Shown here piece by piece: positions 36,440 to 50,027 of a DNA stretch of 64,000 nt. Origin of the DNA: Halichondria panicea (taxonomy: Eukaryota > Porifera > Demospongiae > Suberitida > Halichondriidae). The position numbers and the translations under genes were made by a program. The stretch is from NCBI RefSeq assembly GCF_963675165.1, contig NC_087383.1, forward strand, positions 682,001 through 746,000. The letters run 5' to 3'. Below the pieces are notes generated by a model. It ran no database searches and had not been told where the DNA came from. It saw only the letters and a list, made by a program, of their open reading frames with translations. Positions within the stretch are counted from its first letter, which is position 1; every line of letters begins with the position of its first letter.

Positions 36440-37150
36440 ATTATTGGAATAGGATACCACCTACAACTGGACTGGCTGTGACAGGATGATGAAGAAGAAA
36501 GAAGAGGAAATTCCCAGTCATGTGATCCCCGACCACTGGATATTCATTAAACGGCATTTCTGAAGTACGATCACCAATTATAATTATACATTAATTAATT
36601 CACAGGGCAGGAGAGTAAATTCCTAGTCATGTGATCCCGAACACTGGAGCTGAACCAGTTCAGTGGACTGGCTGTGACAGGATGATGGAGAAGAAAGAGA
36701 GTAAATTCCCAGTCATGTGATCCCCGAACACTGGATATTCATAAACGGGATTCTAAAGTACGATCACCAATTACAATTACATATTATTTTACAGAGCAGG
36801 AGAGGAAATTTCTATAGTCATGTGATCCCGAACACTGGAGCTGAACCAGTTCAGTGGATTGGCCGTGACAGGATGATGGAGAAGAAAGAGAGTAAATTCC
36901 CAGAAATCTATTTCAACAAGTAAACAGGAATAATGTCCCAGTCATGTGATCCCAAACACTGGATATTCATTACGTAAAATTTTGAAGTACGTCACCATTA
37001 TACATTAAATAATTATTCACAGAGCAAGAGAGGAAATTCCTAGTCATGTGATCCCGAACACTGGAGCTGAACCAGTTCAGTGGATTGGCTGCGACAGGAT
37101 GATGGAGAAGAAAGAGAGTAAATTCCCAGTAATGTGATCCCCGAACACTC
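36440..37150. repeat. Tandem array of a ~210-bp unit
   Basis: About three and a half units. Each holds cccagtcatgtgatcccgaa, cactggagctgaaccagtt, ggctgtgacaggatgatgga, gaagaaagagagtaaattcc and acgatcaccaattataa. Related units occur at 59990-60290 and 61380-61665, and single words near 34857, 35334 and 35980. The phrase ctgaaccagttcag is itself palindromic. Confidence 0.85.
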
Positions 37151-37263
37151 ACTCACTTTCTACACTTCAGTACAACGAATTTTCCTTTGGTCACGAGGAT
37201 CAAACAGCGAACCCAATAGGTAAGGCTGGGTGTGTGATTGGTTTCCATGTACTTTTCTGAAGT

Positions 37264-38060
37264 ATGATCACCAAATACATATTTAATAACTTTGGGATGG
37301 GGAGAGGCTCACCAAGAATCTCCTTTAAATATATGATTATTTGCATGAAAAAAAAAGGGATGCCAAGCTATATAATTAAGCCAGCCGAGCAGGTGGCCAT
37401 CCTGGAAGTATGTGGGCCAAGGGCATGCGGGGGTAGGGAAAGGCCAACCAGGCCTCCCTGAGGACGGCCATGAAGAAGTGTGGATGAGACATCAGAAGTT
37501 CGAGTAGTGCAAGATTTAGCCTCTGATTTGAAAAGCCTCTGCTCAAAAGTCACGGTATCAACCTAGAGAAGCAATGCAACCATATTACGCAATGCATTGG
37601 GACCTAAAGGAGCCGGCTGAATTGAAACAATTTCTTTGTGTTCTAGGAAGCAGCCTTAATTGGCGGGCCACCTGTTGAACTGTGCATTGGCAACCAACAA
37701 TTGTGTTGAACTGTGCACTGTTTTGTTTTTTGTCCTTGTCCTTGTTCTCAGTCATAGTCTATTGTTTTATTGTGTCATGAATATTGAAACTCAATGTGAG
37801 AAAAAAGCAGTACACACAAAATACTGTTGCATGAAAAAAAATTATGAAAATGCAAGTTGTTCTCCTGGAAGAAAACAGTTGTGTTATGGGAGTGAAGTAT
37901 TCACGCTAGATTTCCATGCGGAGGATCATATTAGTTGTGATTGCTTACGTAGCATTATAATACGTAGTATACAAAATCAATTAGTTATTAAAGCTTATTA
38001 ATCAATTACGATAATTATGCATGCTGCACATAACTATCTACGCACAAGCAGGCCAATTAT
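37264..38060 (+). repeat. Segmental duplicate of 60270-60905
   Basis: Long stretches are shared in the same order: gagaggctcaccaagaatct, cagccgagcaggtggccatc, gacatcagaagttcgagtag, gtgaagtattcacgctagat and tatcaattgcgggatacaca. The local repeat unit at 36440-37150 precedes both copies. The short frames inside are not conserved. Confidence 0.85.
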
Positions 38061-38085
38061 CAATTGCGGGATACACACAAGAAGG

Positions 38086-38351
38086 GGAACGAGGCGTCGT
38101 GCTTGGAAGAGAAAGCACTGAATCGATACGGTGATCTACCATACATTCGACTATTAAAATAAATTATGAAAATGTAAAGATCTAATATGTAATGATTTGT
38201 AATATGCTGTTCTCCTGGAAGGGTTCCCTTTCATATCAATTGTGGGATGGCAATTCACGTAATATGAGGCAGTTCCGTTAAAGGGGAACGAGGTATCGTG
38301 CTTGGAAGCTATAGGAATAGCACCAAAGAGGCGACACGGTGATCTACCATC
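38086..38351. repeat. Two copies of a GGGGAACGAGGT motif block
   Basis: ggggaacgaggcgtcgtgct at 38086 and ggggaacgaggtatcgtgct at 38282 are each followed by a cacggtgatctaccat-type word. A third copy is at 61262-61325. Confidence 0.65.
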
Positions 38352-38689
38352 TCCTGCAGTAATCGCTGCCCCTGTGTCCATGCTGTCTCCAACAGCAGAT
38401 CACAACATTGTGCACTTCCATGTGACTAATAGCACAAGAGAGATTGTAATGATAATAATCGTGTCATCTGCAAGAACTTTACTTTCAGTATTCGAAACTA
38501 TTTCACAGGTGAATTGCTCTTTCGAAAGCATCTGTGTCAAAAGGGCGGAGTTAACAAGGACATCTGTAACATGTACGGCTCCCTTTATCGTTATCTGCAT
38601 GCTGGCGGATGCGAGCAGCCCTTCCCCTTAGTATAAATGGCTGCAAAAACGAGCTAGTGCTAAGTGCACCTATATAAATTGATATCATG

Positions 38690-38860
38690 TCGCGCTCATA
38701 TCATCCAAGATGGAAAGTGGCCGTCATGGCACACCTTTTCGACGAGGGGATGACTGGCAGCGCAGCCCTGGTGGATACGGCTGTCTTCCTTTTAACAGCA
38801 GCCTTTGTTGCTAAGCAATCCTCGTTAATTCATACTGCATATATTATTGTCGAATAACTT
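38690..38860 (+). repeat. Direct repeat, copy 1 (partner 39415-39570)
   Basis: Shares ttcgacgaggggatgac, gtggatacggctgtcttcct and cagcctttgttgctaagcaa with the partner 0.7 kb away. Both are followed by a poly-A tract and cactacctgagga. Confidence 0.8.
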
Positions 38861-39099
38861 ATTGCCCGCTGACAAGTTGCTGAATCTGAGTCTGATCGGA
38901 TGAAAGAGGGGTTATTAGGAGAAACAAGTTCGTATTTAATAACAAGAGCAGAGGACGTTTGTGTTTGGCCTTGCATACTCATAGGAAGGGGCAGTGGTTG
39001 TACAAAAAAAAAAAAAAACACTACCTGAGGACCTTAGATGCATCCTCTGTCTTTATATTATGTGGCTCGGGAATCGCACTCAAACTGGTGCAGAAGAGA

Positions 39100-39235
39100 G
39101 TCATGTCTTTTAATTAAAATGTGCATAGCAACGGAGGACCAGCACGAGACCTTCACATGGCGCAAGCTTGAATTACATTAATTAATCGAGGTATACGTGT
39201 CGTATCTGTTGGTCAAGATGTAACATGCATGTGCA
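39100..39235 (+). repeat. Direct repeat, copy 1 (partner 40236-40355)
   Basis: Shares aatgtgcatagcaacggagg (aatatgcatagcaacgaagg in the partner), ttcacatggcgcaagctt and cgtgtcgtatctgttggtca. Confidence 0.8.
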
Positions 39236-39414
39236 AAATTAAAGAGGGGTGGAGCTAGTGCACCTAATCGATATCTCTGCTGCAGGACAAGTAACAGAGT
39301 CAGTGACACAAGTATGCACAATACAAGAAGTCAGGGAACGTCTAGATGCGAGCAGCCCCTTGCTTTAGTACAAAAACGAGCTAGTGCACCTGGCAAGTGG
39401 TCGTCATAGTCTAC

Positions 39415-39570
39415 TACAATAAATACAACAAATTTGTCTCCCTCACCTATTCGACGAGGGGATGACAGGAACAACTGGTGGATACGGCTGTCTTCCTTTA
39501 ACAGCAGCCTTTGTTGCTAAGCAATCCTCTTAAAATTTAACTGCATATATTATTGTCGATAACTTCATTG
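39415..39570 (+). repeat. Direct repeat, copy 2 (partner 38690-38860)
   Basis: See the partner entry. Confidence 0.8.
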
Positions 39571-40235
39571 TTCCATTTGTTAAAAAAAAAACACTACCTG
39601 AGGAGGACCTTAGATGCGTCCTCCGTCTTCATGTGGCTCGGGAATCGCACCAGTATTTTGAACGAAGCTGTGCCCAGGAACTATTCAAGGATCATCAACT
39701 TTAGGTGCATGCCACAATGGTTGACTCTATTTAGAGACCAGGTGCTGTGATAAACCTCACAGTAAAAGAGTTCGAAGACGCCAAGCCAGAGGTCTCCAGT
39801 GGAAGAGACACCACTTATTGCTGCAGTAAAAAGCTGATCCTGTGAGGGCGGGAGCTATTCCCAGGACAACGAAAATGAAAATAAATAACTGTTTAAGATT
39901 TAATAATTATTCTTGATTTGCAAGATGGGTATAAAGTGCAATCAATTTCACCTTTGGACGGGAAAAAAGCAATTTCCGGGATAATGAAAAATGAAAATAA
40001 GTTTACGATTTAATTATAAATATAATCTAAGATGCTGTACTCTTGGAAAGAAGAGTTTGTTGCTCGACAGAGTTTCGGAAACTGGTGTCCACACAAGACC
40101 TCAAACTGGCGCAGAGGAGAATCGTGTCTTTAAATCATTTTAGTGTGGTCATGCAAACAGTCTAATAATCTTGGTAAAATAACAATTGCACATACAGCCG
40201 ACCACTTCTTAGTTTTGAAGTTTGTAACGGAGGAT

Positions 40236-40355
40236 TTAAAGTTTAATTAAAATATGCATAGCAACGAAGGACCAGCACGAGATCTTCACATGGCGCAAGC
40301 TTTAATTACATTAATTAATCGAGGTACACGTGTCGTATCTGTTGGTCACGCATCA
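40236..40355 (+). repeat. Direct repeat, copy 2 (partner 39100-39235)
   Basis: See the partner entry. Confidence 0.8.
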
Positions 40356-40499
40356 CACTGTTTTAGGGAGAATTTGCAGCGCACGCACACACGTCACTTA
40401 CCAACACTCTACATTGCTAAACGAGTTTACCAGATCATAAAAGTCGTAGCCACAACAAAATGGACTTAAGCAGATTGAATAACGTTCCTGTGCGTGCCA

Positions 40500-41360
40500 A
40501 AAAATGGATAAGTAGCCTAGAAAATCAAGTAAGCTAGAATACGAATTACAAGTACAGAGTGATGAAGATTATTTGTCTATATACAAATATATATATATAT
40601 ACCGGTAAGATTATTGAACAACAAGAGTTACCAGCACATGCAATTTATCTACCAGCATTACAAAGTATACAAGATGGTATTATACTAGCCCCTCGTCTCA
40701 AGGAAATCAATGCTGTATAGAATTCCTTTCCACAATTACGCTTATAGACAGCTTATCAATGCTCTCCCAAGATTGATTCGGGACTTGAATTTAGGTTTAA
40801 GAAAAAGACATCTGCCCAAAAATATTTATGATGATCTATCCATGTACAAAGCTCTGCACTACATTCAATACAAAGTTTCATTTATTTATGATGGTGGGTT
40901 TCTTAGCACTACAAGATACCATTAATAGTTCTCACAATGTTTAGTCTGTATATAAAAGCGTAATCACTGATTAGCCAGATACCAGAATAGCTCCATACAA
41001 TTATTATTTAGGACCCAGCTACGTAATTATTTAATAACAGGGCAACAAAAGAGACTGAATCAGCACACGAGTAAATGCCCTTGGTCCTCTGTATCATGCA
41101 TGGTCTTGGTTCATTAAAGCATGTGCATGTACACAATCATAGAAAGCTATAACAACACACACATACATACAAGTGACAACTAGCTAGGATAAGACCTACT
41201 ATACTAGCTAACTGAGAGGTGGTCCCATGTAGATCTACCACCATGGAGTGTATATACAGTGCATATACGACTTAATGCCAACATTGACTGAACTTGTGAC
41301 ATGTATCAGTGCATGTTGCTGTTGATTAATACATCTATTAAATGTTGTCTCTCTCGATCT
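40500..41360. other. AT-rich tract, nothing recognised
   Basis: One frame at 40710-40922 has 71 codons (INALPRLIRDLNLGLRKRHL) but no recognisable domain or flanking splice context. The rest is low-complexity AT-rich DNA. Confidence 0.35.
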
Positions 41361-41600
41361 GCAGTGGACTCTGGCATGGTAGAGTGGCTGTTTGGACCAG
41401 GGAGGCGAGGGATATCGTGGCTGACCTCTCTCGGTGCTTGTAAATTATTATGTGTTTATGTTGCTGCAGCTTGTCAGTAAGTACTGCCAAGATGCAGATT
41501 CGGGCCTAGGTGCACCTACGGACATGCCTGCTGGCGCTGCCAAGGTCCCCACCCCATGTCCAAATGCAGACAACCGAGCACCAACCCAGCTAACAGGTAG
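41361..41600 (+). CDS. Candidate exon pair of an unknown gene
   Basis: A G+C-rich island in AT-rich DNA. A first stretch after gatctgcag encodes DSGMVEWLFGPGRRGISWLT and ends at a GT. A second after ttgctgcag encodes APTDMPAGAAKVPTPCPN and ends before gtagtcc. Phases were not resolved and no domain is recognised. Confidence 0.25.
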
Positions 41601-44600
41601 TCCTGCACAGACGGGGACTAGCAAGGACTGGTTATTTCTCATTGCGTTTTCGATTTGCATTCATCCAATTCAATATGTATCTTAGCAATTCATTCAATGC
41701 CTTGTTGACGTTGATACTTATGGGTGTCAAAGACGACAGTCAACATCTTCCTTCTATTGCAAAGCGGGTGTTAAGCTCTATAAAATGTATCCAGTCTCGA
41801 CAAATCAAGACAACTCAAACTGAGCATATTATATATATAGGACTGGTTATTTAACATTGTGTTCAACTTGCAATCAATATGTATCTTCCACCAAATTAAT
41901 TATGCCATTTCTGCTGATCATGAACCTGTGATACTAATGACACAAGAAGTCATAACAATAAGTTATACAGCTATATAATTATGGTAATATTAACTAAGTT
42001 ATACGGCTATATATGGTAATTAAGTCATAATAATTGCCAGAAAGAGAAGAAAGTGATTGCTATCACATGACACATGTACAGGCAGGGATGGTAATACCTT
42101 AGTGTTTTTAATCTAAGATTATTGAACTATACAAGAGTTACCAGCTGTACAAAATTACAAGCCCCACCCGCACAAAAAGAAGGCGTAGAACGACAAGATT
42201 ACTGAGGCTATTAATTCCTTTCCATAATTATGCTCGAAAATATTTATAATGATTAGATTTTAATGATCTAAAGCTCCCAAATATCCATGTACAAAGTTCT
42301 GCACTAATGGTATCTTGTAGTGCTATAAGTATATAAAGAAACCCACCACCACCAAAAATAACTGGCGGTGTAATCACTGATTAGTCAGATACCAGTGTAC
42401 TGTCACAATTATTATTTACGAATAATTATAATTGACAAGCTCCTATAATTATATATTTACTGATTCACTCCGTATCCTAGGTGATGTCCAGTAATTAATT
42501 ACTTCCCTCATTCTTATAATCTACTTCTTCAGCAGATTTAAGTTGATATGATGCGTGTACAGCACAGAAATTATTTTGAAGAGCCGGGCATCTTGACAAA
42601 ATTTTGTACATGCACGACAGCTACCTAGAGATCACTACATTGATGGACAAGCAAACACTTGGAGAGGGGTTTTCTACAGGTGTTCGGTGTGTTTATATTG
42701 TATCTGTTATTTGTCCAATACCGCTCAATATTAACTCCCTTCTCCCATGTAATACTCGAGGGAAAGCAGCAATAACTACAACAAAACTGCATGGGCTCTG
42801 CTATAATTCATCGTCTTTCAGGCATCTCCTAATGCAATGTATACGGGACCACATGATCAGTTCTCCTTAAAACCATCACTTTATAAAGACTACTGTACAA
42901 GTCAGTATCTATATATACTACACACACATGCATGCGCTATTATTGCATTGGAGAAGATAATACTTGAACAAGTGCATAATTAAGAAGAGTGCTTATGTTC
43001 TACGGTAACAAAAGTTGTGAAGAAGCAAAGAATATTCTCGGCAAATTACACAATTGAGTAAACTACACAAACACCTTATACAAACCACACAGCTTCCCAG
43101 TTACTCTATGGGCTACACCACAGACATAAGCCACTATAAGCTTACTCTATGGGCTACACCACAGACATAAGCCTCTACCTACTTTTCACAACTTTAAACT
43201 AGATTAGGGTCTCAGGATGCTACCCTGTCACGAAAAGAGTGCTAAGAGGGGTGTCCTGCACGCAGCGGAGTTAAGGACTGCATGCTTTATGCATCTGTGA
43301 AGTCACGCTTTCCATTAAATTTTTGCATACAGATTCTTGGATGGCTGTGATTGGTGTAGTATTTGTACCGTACACGTGATGAAAAGTGAGTCACTAATAA
43401 AACTCGGGTGCTACATTCTTCTTATTACTCTACATAGATTATAAATGACTGTAACAGTTTTCTTTCTATATAAACTGACTGTCCTGTACATGCGCGTACA
43501 CGTATAAGCATTTACCAATATTATTATTATTATTTCTACAAACATTTACAGTAATGTACCAGCATACGCTTCATATATTAAAATGTGCACCAGATACAGA
43601 CATCGAAAAAAGTACTGAGAATAGCTAGATGGAAATACTTGAGCTACATGCTCACCACACAAGCTGCTGCCAGATGAGACTCGATGTACTACATTGTACG
43701 GGCTTCCAAAAAAAGCGGTCCGTGATACTCTCGCTCTTGCTTCAAAACTTGAAGAAATCTGTAAACAGCAATAGCATTGCATGCATAAAATCATACCATG
43801 CGCACACAATATCAGAACAAAAGTTGCTATATATGCAAAATATGTACACAAGAAACCACTTACCAGTTACTTGATTCCGGTTAGCTTCGTGCTGTGAAGA
43901 CAGCAATGGATTCGCCAGACCACCCATCGGTATCTTCCATCTTCACAAGTTCTAGTTCTCCTACCGCGAGGTCGCAATCAGATCTACGCATAGCGCATGT
44001 GCAGACAAGCACATGTGACAAGCCCCACCCCTCTTTAATTTTGCACATGCGCATTACATCTTGACTGTGAGTAAACTCTTACATTATGCATTGTGTACAC
44101 AGTAACCAAAGGCAAGAAAAACACCATTTAAAACTGAATCAGTTCTGTTATTACTACTGGCATTGTATGAATGATTTTTAAACTGAACTTTTCTTTCTTG
44201 GCCAGATAACTTGTTAGTCTTGTACAGTTTGTTCTTATTCTTCAGCTCTGTAAATAGGTAAATGTCAGATTTGTAGTGTCTCTATGAGTATAGATCCCAC
44301 TACACTATAAACTAAAAGTTAGATCTACATTTTAGCTCACCAAATTTCGATACTGTTAGCTTTGAATAGTCAATTTGTACAACAGTAGCCTGGTGTGCCG
44401 CCATGTCCGTTAAGATTTGCTGTAATCATTCGTTTATTTGTTAACTGTTAATTGTTAATCTTGAAACTGTAAATAGAAAACATGCAACTGAGTACACACC
44501 TCTAATGCGCATGCGTGCAATAGCCTCGATTCCAGGTCGAGTGGCTGGAATCGAGGCTAGCGTGCAAAGTCACGATTTGTTTCTAATAATACCGTATACT

Positions 44601-44640
44601 CTTATTTTAACCAACCAAACCCACATGGAAAAAAGAAATA
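41601..44640. other. Gene-poor tract before DDX49
   Basis: Contains a short tandem duplication at 43107-43172 (ttactctatgggctacaccacagacataagcc in two blocks). It also has an inverted relative of 39220-39245 at about 44020-44066 (cccctctttaattttgcaca) and the hairpin at 44521-44559. No supported gene. Confidence 0.4.
44521..44559. repeat. Hairpin of the agcctcg family
   Basis: Arms tagcctcgattccag and its reverse complement flank a 9-nt loop, 94 bp upstream of the DDX49 start. Related words occur at 25737, 27811 and 56155. Confidence 0.75.
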
Positions 44641-44652
44641 TTGAAAACTAAA

Positions 44653-47600
44653 ATGGGCACTACATCTTTCCCATCTTTGGGCTTATCTGACTGGCTTGTT
44701 GGGCAGGTAAATGCCGTGGGCATTAAGGATCCTACTCCTGTACAAGTCAACTGCATTCCCCCCATCCTAGAAGGTCAGCTTAATTGCTCGTGCTCTTACT
44801 CTCAGTCACCATGCACCAGTGTCTAGTCATCCCCACCCCTTGTGCTGTGTATACTGCTCCCAATATCTACTGTAGGGAGCCTAATAAAGACCAAATCATC
44901 CAACCATATACAATACACACAGATCCGCCCTCCCCCTTTCATCAGTACTATACCGTGCAAGTAAATATTTGTAATTACTCATACATGTATATCCTTTGTA
45001 CGCAGGTCGAGACTGTATTGGGTGCTCTAAGACTGGCAGTGGGAAGACAGCTGCCTTTGCCCTCCCCATTCTCCACCGACTATCAGAGGACCCGTATGGA
45101 GTCTTTGCTCTAGTTCTGACTCCGACGAGAGAGTTAGCCTATCAAATTGCAGAGCAATTTAGAGTGTTTGGCAGCCATATTGGTCTGAAAGATGTTGTCG
45201 TTGTGGGAGGAATAGGTGAGAGATATGAACACCTCTGACTTGAATTATGACATGGCGTTTTTACTACAATTACAGATATGATGAAGCAAGGCTTGTCATT
45301 GGCTAAGAAGCCTCACATCGTCATAGCAACTCCTGGTCGGCTAGCAGACCACCTGGCCAATACTGATACGGTATCACTCAAGAGAATAAAGTTTCTGGTG
45401 AGTGCACGTGAAGTACCTGCTGTAAGTGGGTGTGTCCTAGCTGCTAACTTACAATTTTTCATAATTTGTGTTTGGAACATCCAATTTCAAAACTAAAAGA
45501 TGCATTTAGTAGCTGTTTGGTAGTGCTACAATATGGTGTGCTTAGATTAGCTATTTGTTTTGGGTTAATCTGTTTCCTTTGGGCTCTATATGTATCAGTC
45601 TGTATTATTTATGATTGTAGTACATGACTGTATAACAATTTGCTCGGTGTGTTCACAATGTATCGTTTAGCTGCTTCTAAATTACACGACGTGAGACAGA
45701 AACGCACTCTGATTCTGTTTACACGTAGAGCTAAGGCTTGATTGATTGTGATTGCTCGATTTTCACTAAATTCCATCCATCTCCTTTGTAGGTACTAGAT
45801 GAAGCAGATCGTCTGCTGGACCCCAGTTTTGAAGAAGCCCTGGAAGTGATATTCGACCACCTGCCCAAGAAGAGACAGACACTTCTCTTCAGTGCCACAC
45901 TAACTGATACGATTGGTCGCTTGAGGGAGGTGGCCACCAACGAACCGTTCTGCTGGGAGGCACCCCGAGAGTGAGTATTCAGTATCGTTTATCGTTCAAC
46001 ATTATGTCATTTGTACGGTAAAATTTTGTATGTGTAACATTATGTCTATGAACCTCCTACACACTTCTGGCTTAATTAAGTTAATTGTGATTAGTGTCGC
46101 ATACTTACTGTACATGTACTTATCCCTGAACCATTGATTAAACGGAGGGAGGGAATTGTAGTTGACATCTTTCAACAGCCATAACTTCAGTACCGTTGAT
46201 CCAATGTCAAAAATTTTCACATTTTCTGAAAGCTTAGAAAAATACCTTTCAAATGATGTGTTAAAATCCAAAATTTTGTTAGGACCATAATTTGTCATTT
46301 TTCGGCCTTGGACCATGGGCTATTATCCATAGTCTGTCCAAATTGGGAAATAATTTTATTTCTCAAATTTGAACTTTGATGACACCATTTGAAAGGTCTC
46401 TTTTTAAGCTTTCTGAAGAAAAAAAATTGTTGATTTGGATCTGCGGAATTCAAGTTATGACAGCTAAAAAAGTCATTATAATATCAGTGAATGGGTACGG
46501 TGTAGTGTTGTATCGGTAGTACCACTGTTATGTGTGTACTGCTTTCTTTACATGCAGGGAAGCTACAGTGGAGGAGCTAGATCAAAAATATGTTCTTATG
46601 CCCGCTAAGGTGTGTACATGTTCACAGCCTATTTGTTAACATCTAGATGACAGGTACATAATTGTTATATTTGCAGGTAAAAGACTGCTACTTGATTTAC
46701 CTCATGGAGCACTTGCACAATGAAGAGAAGAAGACACTCATCTTGTTCACTCCAACGTGCCGGTAAGTTAGAGCTACTGATTTTATCGTAGCTTGCGATC
46801 TATCACTCTCATTCCTAATGCAGAAGCTGTCAGGTGTACTCCATACTGCTGCGTAACCTTGACTACCCGTGTGTGGCGCTGCACTCCATCTTATCACAGG
46901 TAATACGTATTTTTTCGATCGGTCCATTTTCAAATATAATTACTATAGAGCCAGCGATTGGCTTCACTGAACAAGTTCAAGTCAGGTCATGTGAGGATCC
47001 TCGTTGCTACGGACGTGGCTAGCAGGTATATTCCTTGTGTAACTGCTATGGAAAATTCTATGTAAGGAAATTCCAAACTTGCTCTTTTTCTCCGCATTTA
47101 GTTGAGATTTTAGGCGTGGTGTAGCTCAGCATTGTTCAATCAGAGACTAGTTGCTGAGTTGCAACGTGCCGTCCACGCACGCACACACACACTGCCCCCG
47201 CCCACACACACAGCACCGCCCCCTCACACACACCGCCCCCTGCAGAGGTCTGGACATTCCTACAGTGGATGTGGTAGTGAACGTGAACATACCGGCTAGC
47301 TCTAAAGACTACATCCACCGAGTGGGCAGAACTGCACGAGCCGGTGTGAACTAATTAAGAAAGCCTGGTTACATACATTACCCCCCCCCCCCCCCCCAGG
47401 CAGAGGTGGACTAGCGCTCTCCCTAGTGACCCAGTACGACATTGACAGACTGAAAAGCATCGAGGAAAACATCAGTAAGAACTACGTAATATTAAGCTTA
47501 AATATAGCTCTTGCAATGCAATATGGATACAGCGTTACATGGTGTGTGAGTGTGTGTGTGCGTGGGTGTAAGAAACCCTTTGTTGGTTCATATAATTATA

Positions 47601-48147
47601 TAGTTGGTATAGTATAGAAAAAAGGGGACAACTTTTGCTTCAGTGTAAAGATTCTGTGTTCGTGTGTGGCTTAACTTAATATTGAGGTATCACTTCATTT
47701 TACAGAGACCACTTTGACAGAGTATGACTCTAAAGAGAGTGAAGTGCTCAAGCTACTAAATTCTGTCAATGTTGCCAAGAGAGAAGTGGAAATTGTGAGT
47801 GGCTATTCAGTAGCCAAGGCAACAGCTATTGCAATGTATCTTTGTAAGAGCTATAAACGCTTTCTCTAATTAAATAGCAAAAACTATACACAGGTGTGCA
47901 TAATTGTGGTAGGCTTAGAGGTGATACATACACTCTTAGGTAGATTATATTATCATTACTTTGTTTGTCATTTTGCAGCGTCTTGGAGACACTGATTTTG
48001 GTGAACGTCGCAAGATCAACAAACGAAAACGGAAACTGCTTGAAGGTTTGTTAGCGTACACTCTCTGAGATTGTTTATTTTATCGTTGTTCTGCACATAA
48101 TTACTGCAGGGTATGTCAAGGCAAGAAAGACAAAGAAGAAGACATGA
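44653..48147 (+). CDS. DDX49: DEAD-box ATP-dependent RNA helicase DDX49/Dbp8
   Basis: Thirteen exons (44653-44773, 45006-45215, 45276-45397, 45792-45970, 46558-46609, 46677-46762, 46824-46899, 46949-47025, 47246-47343, 47400-47474, 47706-47794, 47979-48045, 48110-48147) make 429 residues. Motifs run in order: Q motif (DPTPVQ), motif I SKTGSGKT, Ia TPTRELA, Ib [37 protein letters not shown] and [12 protein letters not shown]. The conserved opening SLGLSDWL and the basic tail match DDX49/Dbp8, a nucleolar helicase of small-subunit rRNA processing. Exon 10 is preceded by a run of seventeen or more C residues as its polypyrimidine tract. Intron 4 carries a TTTGAAAGG-family repeat. The ammonium transporter follows on the same strand after 191 bp. 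Confidence 0.93.
46120..46475. repeat. TTTGAAAGG-family repeat in a DDX49 intron
   Basis: Has the same words as the TBC1D7 array: cagccataacttcagtacc, gttgatccaatgtcaa, acctttcaaatgatgtg, ggaccatgggctattatcc. Confidence 0.8.
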
Positions 48148-48338
48148 ACTATTAAGACTGTGTGCTACCTTTGTTTGTTTAATCCTCCCCCTCAAGTTGA
48201 GGTCAAAAAAACATGACATAATTATATTCAGACACACCCTTTTCAAGTGTGTCCTAGCCTGCATAGCATATAGATAAAAGAGTAGCTAGCTAGCTGTTGT
48301 GCCTACACTACACTGCGCTGAGCTAACTACCGGTAGCT

Positions 48339-49978
48339 ATGGATATGGAGCCAAACAGCGATTGCTTTGTGAATGGAGGGGTGGGATGCCAGGACAGGCT
48401 GACAGAATGCTTTGCAAGAGAAGTATCCCGGTGTCCCGTAAGTCAGCTAGCTTTAGTTAACCCACTTGCAATAGAGCTGTGTTGTGTAATTACACGCTTG
48501 AGCTACCTAGTACCTTGTTTTTAGCTTGTAAACATGTTGTAAATATAATGTGTTTTTTGTTTTTCCTGTACAGAACACAACCTACTCCTCTCGCTATGAC
48601 AACCCGAGTGCAGGATGGGTGTACATGTGCTCCATCCTTATGTTCTTTATGGTGAGTCAGCAGTGACAATTTAAAACCATTCTGAGCCTATTCATTTTTC
48701 CATTTTCGGCAAGTTTTAGATGAGCCAATAAACTAACATTCAGTGTTTGTTTGCAATTTTTGTCACAATTATTTTATAAACTCAAGCAACTGAAAGTGTT
48801 ATCATTATCATAATCGATGCTTGAAGGTCAGTTGTCGACAACCATGCTCAGTAAATTTTGGGAGTTGCCAAACAAAATGTTTTTGGGAAGAAATTTTGGC
48901 AAGTTGTAAGTTAGAGTTTGGGTATAATATTATAGTATTTCCCAGGCAACAATTAAGTCGCTGTACCCATCTGTTGAATATTACTCCCTCTATTTCAGAA
49001 AGCTGGGTTTCTATATCTCGAGGAAGCGTTCAGTCAAGCAGATAAAGTGTTTAGGAGGAGGGTGGTGTTGGCTGTGAGTCCTCACATGCACACTTGTCAC
49101 ACACACACAACACACACTTCATTGTTTGCATGGAAACACATTCCTTGAGATTACATATCTCAGACTGAACTGTGTCAACATACATACATATAGCGATAAT
49201 TATAATAATAGTGGGCCGAAATGTGCCTACTATTCTTCATTTTTATTGCAGCTGTACAAACATAACTCATGCTGTATATTAGGCCCCTCCCCCCAGGTCG
49301 TGCGTACGCCCTTAAGGTGATGTGTACATAGTTTGCATTCATTGTATTGCAAACGCTCACTCCTTTCGTAAGCCTCTCCAAGAATTAGTTTCCAAATGAC
49401 CTTTTATCAGTTATTAATTTTTGATGCAATTTTTCAAAATGGAAGTGGTTTCATTATGGCATGGTCATGGTATGGCTTGGTAGGAATTAATCAGATAGTT
49501 ACTTAGGAACCCTTAAAACACATATTTTAGTAACCGTGTATGTAGGTGTTTTCAAGTTTAATGTACTGTATTGCTAGAATACTTTGCGGGTGAAAAACCT
49601 TTGCGAATGAGCCTATTTAGAAGCCTTTGTGATCTAACTATTGCGTTCTGGCAAGTATTGTCTGTACATGTACATGTATTTACCAGTACTTATTTAGGTT
49701 TTGAATTGATCAACCCTCGCAAAGTTCGCATATGTTTGATACTCGCAAAACATTCTAGTAATATGGTATGTGTTGGGAGCTTGTACATGATCTAACCATC
49801 AACAGCTGTGTATAGTAAAGCTATTGTACTGTTATGATTCTTCACAGAAATACATTGACATCTTTGCTGGCACTATCGGGTTCTGGCTGTTTGGTTATGC
49901 CATCTCTGGAAACACTGATGCTGGAGTACTGGGAGAGGAGCAAGACTACATCTTCTGGTTCTTCAGAGTAAGCTTCTT

Positions 49979-50027
<49 letters not shown>

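Noticed and set aside
38302-38631. 109-codon frame in the gene-poor tract
   Set aside because: It opens without an ATG, overlaps a repeated GGGGAACGAGGT block and shows no recognisable domain.
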